36,452 nt of DNA, taken from assembly GCA_900299005.1 (NCBI GenBank), contig OMID01000080.1:1-36452 (forward strand), given 5' to 3'. Positions 30,766 to 36,452 of the stretch are shown here, in pieces. Made by a program: the position numbers and the translations under genes. Each line of letters begins with the position of its first letter. The stretch's first letter is position 1. Below the pieces are notes generated by a model that did not search any database, was not told where the DNA came from, and worked only from the letters and a program-made list of their open reading frames with translations. Source of the DNA: Oxalobacteraceae bacterium. Its GTDB lineage: Bacteria; Pseudomonadota; Gammaproteobacteria; Burkholderiales; Burkholderiaceae_D.

Positions 30766-33700
30766 TCAGTCCGCAGCAAAACGCCGACGGTGCACCATCT
30801 CGTACAGGATGGGTAATACCAGTAGCGTGAGCAGTGTGGAGGAGAGTATGCCGCCGATAACGACCGTTGCCAGCGGTCGCTGTACTTCAGCGCCAGTGCC
30901 AGTGGCAATCGCCATGGGCAGGAAACCCAGCGAGGCGACGAGCGCCGTCATGAGCACAGGCCGCAGACGCGTCATGGTGCCTTCGCGGACCGCCTCGACC
31001 AGCGACAGCCGCTGATCTTCCAGACTACGGATGAAGGAGATCAGCACCAGTCCATTGAGCACCGCCACACCAGAGAGCGCGATGAAACCCACCGATGCCG
31101 AGATCGAAAAGGGTATGTCACGCAACCACAGCGCAAGCACTCCACCCGTCAGCGCAAACGGGATGCCGGTAAACACCAGTAGGCCGTCGCGGATATTCCC
31201 GAACATCGCGAACAACAGCACGAACACCATGAACAGCGCAACGGGCACGACAATCTTGAGTCGCTCGGTTGCCGATTGCAGGTTCTCGAACGCCCCACCC
31301 CAGAGCGTCCAGTATCCCGTGGGTAGCTGCACTTTCTGCAGCGCTTGCTCGGCCTCGCCAACAAAAGAGCCAATGTCACGCCCCCGAACATTTGCGGTCA
31401 CCACGACACGTCGCTTGCCGTTCTCGCGGCTGATCTGGTTTGGCCCAGGCGCCAGTTCCAGCGTTGCGATCTCGGAGAGCTGAATGAAACCGCGGCGGTT
31501 GTGCCCGTCAGTCGTCGACAAACTCACAGGCAGACGCTTGATGGCCTCTAGATCTGTGCGCAGACTCTCCGGAATTCTGACGATGATGTCGAAACGTCGA
31601 TCACCCTCAAACAAGGTGCCTGCGGTAGCCCCGCCCACCGCCGCCGCAACCACGTCCTGCACTTCGGTCACATTGAGTCCATAGCGGGCAGCCTTCTGCC
31701 GATCGACATTCACGGTCAGCACCGGTAGTCCTGTGGTCTGCTCAACCTTGACTTCGGAAGCACCCGGCACATGTCGCAGCACGGCTGCCGACTCTTCGGC
31801 GAGACGGTGCAGTGTGTCCATGTCGTCCCCAAAAATCTTGACTGCGACGTCACTACGAACGCCGGAGATCAGCTCATTGAATCGCAGCTGGATAGGTTGC
31901 GAAAAATCGTAGTTATTACCGGGTATTTTCCAGACCGTGGCACTAATCTCCTCGAGGAGCTGATCACGACTTTTGGCGGGGTTGGGCCATTGCTCGGTGG
32001 CCTTCAACATGATGTAGCCATCCGACAGGCTGGGCGGCATGGGATCAGTCGCGATCTCTGCCGTGCCAATGCGGGTGAAGACGCGCTCTATTTCGGGAAA
32101 TTTTTGTTTCAGCGTGCGCTCGATATGCTTTTGCATATCGACGGCCTGCGAGAGGCTCACACCGGGAGCCCGTATCGTCTGAAACGCGAGGTCACCTTCA
32201 TTCAGACTAGGCACAAACTCGCTGCCCGTGCGCGTCATCAACAGAATGCTGAGTATCACTGATACGGCAGCAAAACTCAGCACCACCGGTTTGGCCGCCA
32301 TGGCCCGATCGTAAACCGGACCATACCAGCGACGTGCAGTGGCCATCAAGAAGTTTTCTTTTTCCTGCACGCGGCCAGTAACCAACATCGCCACGGCTGC
32401 AGGAACAAACGTCACTGACAGTATCATCGCGCCGATCAGTGCAGCCACGACAGTGAATGCCATGGGATGGAACGTCTTCCCTTCCACACCGGAGAGCGAA
32501 AAGATCGGCAAATACACCACCATGATGATGAACTGTCCAAACAAGAGCGGTCGCCGTGATTCCTGAGCAGCCTCGAACACTTCGGCAAATCGCTCCTCGC
32601 GCGTCAGGGGTCTGCCAAGCTGCTGCTGCGCATGTGCGAGCCGCCGAATACAGTTCTCAACGATGACCACGGCACCATCGACAATAATGCCGAAGTCCAG
32701 TGCTCCCAGGCTCATCAGATTAGCGCTGACCTGATACTGCACCATACCCGTGAAGGTAAAGAGCATCGCCAGCGGTATCACGGCCGCCGTGATCACCGCT
32801 GCACGCAGATTACCGAGAAAGACAAACAGCACCACGATCACCAGGATCGCGCCTTCAATCAGGTTATTGCGCACCGTGCGTATTGCCTTGTCCACCAGAT
32901 TGGTCCGGTCATACACCGTGACAACATGCACCCCTTTGGGCAGATTGCGATTAATCTCGTTCATCTTGCGATCGACCGCCTGGGACACCACACGGCTGTT
33001 CTGCCCCATGAGCATGAAAACCGTGCCAAGCACGACTTCGCGGCCATCTTCCGTGGCAGCGCCTGTGCGCAGTTCACGGCCTATCGCCACCTCGCCGACC
33101 TCACGCACGCGTACTGGCACGCCATTCACATTCTTGATCACGACATCGCGAATGTCCTCCAGCGTGCGCAGCTGGCCGGGCGCGCGCACCAGATACTGCT
33201 CGCCACGCTTTTCAATGTAACCCGCCCCCGTATTGTGATTATTGCGATCAATAGCACTTACCAGATCCGAGAGTGAGACGCCAAGGGACGCCAGCCGCTC
33301 GGGATTGGGGGCGATGTGATATTCCTTGACAAAACCACCAATGGAATTGATCTCGGTTACGCCGGGCACATTGCGCAGTTGCGGCTTGATCACCCAGTCC
33401 TGAATTTCGCGCAACTCGGTATCGGTATAGCTGCTGCCATCTGGCTTGCGCGCGTCTGCCTCGGCCTCTACCGTCCAGAGATAAATTTCCCCCAGGCCGG
33501 TCGCGATCGGACCCATCTCAGGTGTCAGGCCCGGTGGCAGCTTGTCGCGCGCCTGCGAGATGCGCTCGTTTACCAACTGACGCGCAAAGAAAATATCCGT
33601 TCCTTCGTCAAAGATCACCGTGACTTGCGACAGGCCATAGCGCGAGAGCGAGCGCGTCTGCTGCAGATTGGGCAGACCTGCCATCACTGTCTCTATCGGA

Positions 33701-33900
33701 AAAGTCACTCGTTGCTCGGCCTCCAGCGGAGAATACCCTGGCGACTGCGTATTGATCTGCACCTGAACATTGGTGATGTCGGGTACCGCATCAATCGGCA
33801 GACGCTGGTAGCTGTACATGCCTGCCATCGCCACGCCAATCGCGCCCAACAGAACCAGCAGCCGTTGCGCAATCGAAAAGCGGATCAGTCTCTCAAACAT
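30766..33900 (-). CDS. czcA: CzcA-type heavy-metal RND pump (HME1 class)
   Basis: Inner-membrane proton-driven pump exporting divalent cations (Zn, Co, Cd, possibly Ni) from periplasm or cytoplasm through the CzcB/CzcC envelope bridge. 1044 residues, full length, twelve transmembrane segments. N-terminus FERLIRFSIAQRLLVLL and LPIDAVPDITNVQVQINT are family hallmarks. TM4 reads GALDFGIIVDGAVVIVEN with D402, D408 and E415, the three acidic residues known to be essential in Cupriavidus metallidurans CzcA, at identical numbers; this places it in HME1 rather than the Cu/Ag class. Second-half motifs are GIPFALTGGVLALWLRD and EGTMTRLRPVLMTALVASLG, shown here in pieces EGTMTRLRPVLMT and VASLGFLPMAIATG. 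16 nt after czcB, 7 nt before the small lipoprotein gene. Confidence 0.95.
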   Translation of the reverse strand: MFERLIRFSIAQRLLVLLGAIGVAMAGMYSYQRLPIDAVPDITNVQVQINTQSPGYSPLEAEQRVTFPIETVMAGLPNLQQTRSLSRYGLSQVTVIFDEGTDIFFARQLVNERISQARDKLPPGLTPEMGPIATGLGEIYLWTVEAEADARKPDGSSYTDTELREIQDWVIKPQLRNVPGVTEINSIGGFVKEYHIAPNPERLASLGVSLSDLVSAIDRNNHNTGAGYIEKRGEQYLVRAPGQLRTLEDIRDVVIKNVNGVPVRVREVGEVAIGRELRTGAATEDGREVVLGTVFMLMGQNSRVVSQAVDRKMNEINRNLPKGVHVVTVYDRTNLVDKAIRTVRNNLIEGAILVIVVLFVFLGNLRAAVITAAVIPLAMLFTFTGMVQYQVSANLMSLGALDFGIIVDGAVVIVENCIRRLAHAQQQLGRPLTREERFAEVFEAAQESRRPLLFGQFIIMVVYLPIFSLSGVEGKTFHPMAFTVVAALIGAMILSVTFVPAAVAMLVTGRVQEKENFLMATARRWYGPVYDRAMAAKPVVLSFAAVSVILSILLMTRTGSEFVPSLNEGDLAFQTIRAPGVSLSQAVDMQKHIERTLKQKFPEIERVFTRIGTAEIATDPMPPSLSDGYIMLKATEQWPNPAKSRDQLLEEISATVWKIPGNNYDFSQPIQLRFNELISGVRSDVAVKIFGDDMDTLHRLAEESAAVLRHVPGASEVKVEQTTGLPVLTVNVDRQKAARYGLNVTEVQDVVAAAVGGATAGTLFEGDRRFDIIVRIPESLRTDLEAIKRLPVSLSTTDGHNRRGFIQLSEIATLELAPGPNQISRENGKRRVVVTANVRGRDIGSFVGEAEQALQKVQLPTGYWTLWGGAFENLQSATERLKIVVPVALFMVFVLLFAMFGNIRDGLLVFTGIPFALTGGVLALWLRDIPFSISASVGFIALSGVAVLNGLVLISFIRSLEDQRLSLVEAVREGTMTRLRPVLMTALVASLGFLPMAIATGTGAEVQRPLATVVIGGILSSTLLTLLVLPILYEMVHRRRFAAD

Positions 33901-33916
33901 GATGGACTCGCCTCGT

Positions 33917-35170
33917 TCAGTAGCCGTCTTCGGACGCCAGCTTGGACAGTTCTGATTTCAGGATGTAACTCCCCTTTCCTGCATATCGTGTTCCCGGTGG
34001 CAGCCCCTCGACCACTTCGATGTTGCGGCCATCCGTCATACCCAGCTTGACATGTCGCGGCACAAAACTGTCGTTGTTGCGAACGAATACCACCGTTTGC
34101 GTGCCCAGCGTCTGAATCGCCTCGGCATCAATCGCGACCGGTACCTGCACATCGGCGGCATTGACTTCGAGCGTGATGAAAAGGCCGGGGCGCCATGCGC
34201 CTTTGGGGTTGGCGAGCAGGATGCGCGCCTTGGCCATGCGGGTCTGCTCGCCGACCAGCGCGCCGACGAAAGCCACGGTGCCATGCGTCTTTGCATCAAA
34301 GGCCGTCGCCCGCACGATGACCTGGGCGCCCACCCGCACAAAAGGTAAATCTTTGGCCGGTATGTGCACCTCAGCCCACACGGTGGACAGATCTGAGATC
34401 GTGAAAATAGGCGCGTCTTCCTTGACTGCTTCGCCCACACTGAGATTGCGCTCGACGACCAGGCCGTCATACGGTGCGCGCAGCTCGAAACGGTTGAGCC
34501 CTCGTTCAGTCGCGCTGGCCCCCACGGCAGCGAGTTTCTGCCGAGCGTTTTCCTGCTCAAGCTCAGCCTCTTGCACGGAATGCTGAGCCTGTAGGTAGTC
34601 TTGTTCGGCACTGATTTTCTGTTCCCACAGGCGTTTCTCGCGTGCGTAAATCGATTGCGCGTGTTCCAGCCGGCGCTCGGCAGCTTTCAGGTTGGCGCGT
34701 TGCTCGGATATCACCTGACTGGACAACACTGCGAGTAACTGACCTTTTTTTACCATCTGCCCGGTCGATACCAGCACAGATTCGGCCACCCCGGGCACGC
34801 GCGGCACGACATGCACGGTTCGGTCGTCATTGAGTTGAATCTCTCCGGGGAACTGCAGCACCGTTGCGATGCGTGACGGGCCAGCAGTACCCACCTCTAT
34901 CGCTGCGGCCTTGATCTGCGCGTCATCCATCGATACCCTGACCTGTTCGCGCTGCGCGGGCTGTGCTGATGTGGGTGCAGCGGCGGCGGGACCATCATCG
35001 TCAAAGGGATTTTTGTCGACACGTTTATCCGTCATCATGATCATTGCCGCCAGCACGGCGCCAACGATTACGATCATGATCATCGTCAGCCATTGGCCCT
35101 TGCTGATGCCCTTACTGATGCCTCTGTTGAGGCCTTCACGAGCGCTCTTGCCAGATTCATTGAATGTCAT
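33917..35170 (-). CDS. czcB: CzcB-type periplasmic adaptor
   Basis: Membrane-fusion protein of the CzcCBA efflux complex, 417 residues. The N-terminus has a short repeat GISKGISKG, then one membrane anchor (about 27-46, WLTMIMIVIVGAVLAAMIMM) and an acidic/Ala linker (NPFDDDGPAAAAP). Next come an N-terminal beta domain, a lipoyl half with PGVAESVLVSTGQMVKKGQLL, split here as PGVAESVLVSTGQ and VKKGQLLAVLSS, a long helical hairpin (about 160-215), the second lipoyl half RFELRAPYDGLVVERNLSVG and a beta-barrel ending PPGTRYAGKGSYILK. No His-rich metal-binding tail is seen. 2 nt after czcC and 16 nt before czcA. Confidence 0.93.
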   Translation of the reverse strand: MTFNESGKSAREGLNRGISKGISKGQWLTMIMIVIVGAVLAAMIMMTDKRVDKNPFDDDGPAAAAPTSAQPAQREQVRVSMDDAQIKAAAIEVGTAGPSRIATVLQFPGEIQLNDDRTVHVVPRVPGVAESVLVSTGQMVKKGQLLAVLSSQVISEQRANLKAAERRLEHAQSIYAREKRLWEQKISAEQDYLQAQHSVQEAELEQENARQKLAAVGASATERGLNRFELRAPYDGLVVERNLSVGEAVKEDAPIFTISDLSTVWAEVHIPAKDLPFVRVGAQVIVRATAFDAKTHGTVAFVGALVGEQTRMAKARILLANPKGAWRPGLFITLEVNAADVQVPVAIDAEAIQTLGTQTVVFVRNNDSFVPRHVKLGMTDGRNIEVVEGLPPGTRYAGKGSYILKSELSKLASEDGY

Positions 35171-35172
35171 GA

Positions 35173-36452
35173 CTAGTCTTTCAGAGATGAAGTCGACGCT
35201 GCAGCATCCACCTGCCCCAGCAGACTTTCCAGATCAGTCTGCGCACGATGAAATGCCGCCAGCGCGGCGAGATACTGCGATTTCGCACTGAAGAAAGTAC
35301 GCTGCGCATCGAGTACTTCTAGGAAGCTGAATTTTCCGTTCTCAAATCCGATGGTGGCGGCTTCGTACGCAGATTGGGCGCCCGGCAGCAGATCGCGGCG
35401 CAAGAGATTCACTTCTTCGCGGCGGGCACTGACGCGCTCCAGCGCCTGCAGGGCCTCACTCGACAAATTCACGCGCAAGGCTCGCAAGTCTTCGCGGGCC
35501 TTGTCCTCGCGCCGCAAGGCTTCCAGCAAGTTACCCTGATTCCGGTTGAACACCGGCAGCGGTACTTTTACACCGACTAGCACCTGATCGCCAGACAGTA
35601 CTTCCTGGCGTTTGATGCCGATGCTAAAACTCACATCCGGAACTGAGCGACTTTGCTCCACACCGACCAGTGAGCGACGGCGTTCCAGCTCGCGCTGCGC
35701 GCGCTCCAGCACGGGCGATGCAGCCAGCCGCTGAAGCACAAGCTCTAGCGCGGGCGAGTCCATCAGGCGATCCAGTTCGCCGGTGACTTCGCTAAACCGT
35801 GGGTCCGGATTTCCCCACAGTCCGGATAATCGATGACGCGCATTCTTTAGTTGGCTTTCTGCCTGCATCAAAGAAACGCGCACGCCTGCTTCCGCAACGC
35901 GTGCGCGGGTTTCTTCCACAGGCGAGACCTTGCCTGCGGTCACGCGCTTGGCGGCGATATCCGTCGCACGCTGGGCCAGCTGCACTGTCTCTCGCGCCAA
36001 GGCAGTTTGCTCCTGCGCGGCCAAGACATCAAAAAACGCGGCCGTAATCGCAGAACGTATCCTTAACTGAACGCTGCTCAGATCGGACACGGCCACACTT
36101 CGGCCGCGCTCGGCAGCGTCGATGCGCGCAGCGCGCTTCCCACCGGTTTCTATCGGCAAGTCAACTTGCGCGGTGCTGCTGCGGGAAATGTGGCGTGTGT
36201 CCTCCGCTACATAAGCGATATCAGGATTCGGACGGAGCGAACCCTGAAGGATTTGCCCCTCGGTGGCCTCGATCTCTCGCCGAGCAGCGGCGACCGTAGG
36301 GCTGTGATCCAGCGCAAAGCGGATCGCGAGTTCCAGCGTGAGCGGCGTCGCCGGTTCACTGAAGGCCGGCTCGTGGCCACTCGTGCTGGCGACCCCTTGC
36401 GCAAATGACCTGGGCACTGCGGCCATGAAGGCCAGCGCCAGCCCCGCAAGGA
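35173..36452 (-). CDS. czcC: CzcC-type outer-membrane factor, 5' end beyond the window
   Basis: TolC-like outer-membrane channel of the metal pump. The frame stays open past the ATG at 36426 to the right edge; the extra codons read LAGLALAF and continue the hydrophobic core of a signal peptide that ends MAAVPRSFAQG, so the real start lies outside and that ATG is internal. Of the mature protein about 405 residues are present: two OEP halves with LELAIRFALDHSPTVAAAR, LPIETGGKRAARIDAAERGR, then RSVPDVSFSIGIKRQEV and VKVPLPVFNRNQGNLLEA. The GGKRxARI and PLPxFNRNQG stretches are typical of CzcC. First of the czcCBA genes visible here. No czc regulator is in the window. Confidence 0.92.
   Translation of the reverse strand, partial: LAGLALAFMAAVPRSFAQGVASTSGHEPAFSEPATPLTLELAIRFALDHSPTVAAARREIEATEGQILQGSLRPNPDIAYVAEDTRHISRSSTAQVDLPIETGGKRAARIDAAERGRSVAVSDLSSVQLRIRSAITAAFFDVLAAQEQTALARETVQLAQRATDIAAKRVTAGKVSPVEETRARVAEAGVRVSLMQAESQLKNARHRLSGLWGNPDPRFSEVTGELDRLMDSPALELVLQRLAASPVLERAQRELERRRSLVGVEQSRSVPDVSFSIGIKRQEVLSGDQVLVGVKVPLPVFNRNQGNLLEALRREDKAREDLRALRVNLSSEALQALERVSARREEVNLLRRDLLPGAQSAYEAATIGFENGKFSFLEVLDAQRTFFSAKSQYLAALAAFHRAQTDLESLLGQVDAAASTSSLKD

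Noticed and set aside
30759-30908. 50-residue N-terminal extension of the small lipoprotein inside czcA
   Set aside because: It would bury the lipoprotein signal and overlaps the conserved end of czcA in another frame.
1-36452. tRNA, rRNA, CRISPR array, insertion sequence or prophage genes
   Set aside because: No tRNA-like cloverleaf, regularly spaced repeat array, transposase or integrase motif was seen on either strand. The curlin and MORN repeats are protein-coding and not CRISPR-like.

Overview
The window looks like chromosomal DNA of a betaproteobacterium, most likely Burkholderiales. The reasons are a phasin (polyhydroxyalkanoate granule protein), an MdtABC/MuxABC-type tandem RND pump with its own NodT-family outer-membrane channel, a CzcCBA metal pump, a maleylacetoacetate isomerase, and generally GC-rich coding DNA with small exported proteins between the operons. 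The genus cannot be fixed from the sequence alone. No rRNA, tRNA, CRISPR array, transposase or integrase was seen, and no recognisable transcription-regulator gene is present anywhere in the 36 kb.

Layout. (1) 1-2306, minus: a periplasmic sulfate-binding protein followed by an OprO/P-type porin that runs off the left edge. (2) 2564-4276, plus: an AT-rich orphan gene for a 570-residue protein with two ungapped 118-residue repeats and a lysine-rich tail, the clearest foreign-looking gene here. (3) 4532-6547, minus: a small catabolic operon (flavin reductase-like protein, PcaC-like decarboxylase, 3-hydroxyisobutyrate dehydrogenase-like protein), divergent from maiA (6787-7470, plus). (4) 7661-13368: a shortened DUF2076 protein, an MFS exporter, an exported cyclase-family hydrolase, an exported orphan, a phasin and a BPL_N/amidotransferase-fold protein. 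(5) 13506-22686, plus: mdtA-mdtB-mdtC-outer membrane factor, a complete tripartite drug/solute pump. (6) 22753-30340: an envelope-focused stretch built round a one-strand curli operon csgE-csgF-csgG-csgB-csgA (26839 down to 23686), flanked by small secreted or lipoprotein orphans, an adhesin-E-like protein and a MORN-repeat lipoprotein. (7) 30537-36452, minus: czcC (5' end cut by the right edge), czcB, czcA and a small lipoprotein gene.

How they work together. The two RND systems share an architecture (inner-membrane pump, periplasmic adaptor, outer-membrane channel) but serve different substrates: the first belongs to the HAE1 class for organic compounds, the second to the HME1 class for Zn/Co/Cd. 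The curli operon encodes the secretion channel (CsgG), its two accessory factors (CsgE, CsgF), a nucleator-like subunit (CsgB) and a long curlin-repeat subunit (CsgA). csgD and csgC are not in the window.

Besides genes, the window holds a dispersed, apparently structured ~79-bp element found upstream of both maiA and the outer-membrane-factor gene. It also holds several operator-like dyads, a tandem decamer array at 28151-28200, three terminators and one strong sigma70-type promoter before the phasin gene.
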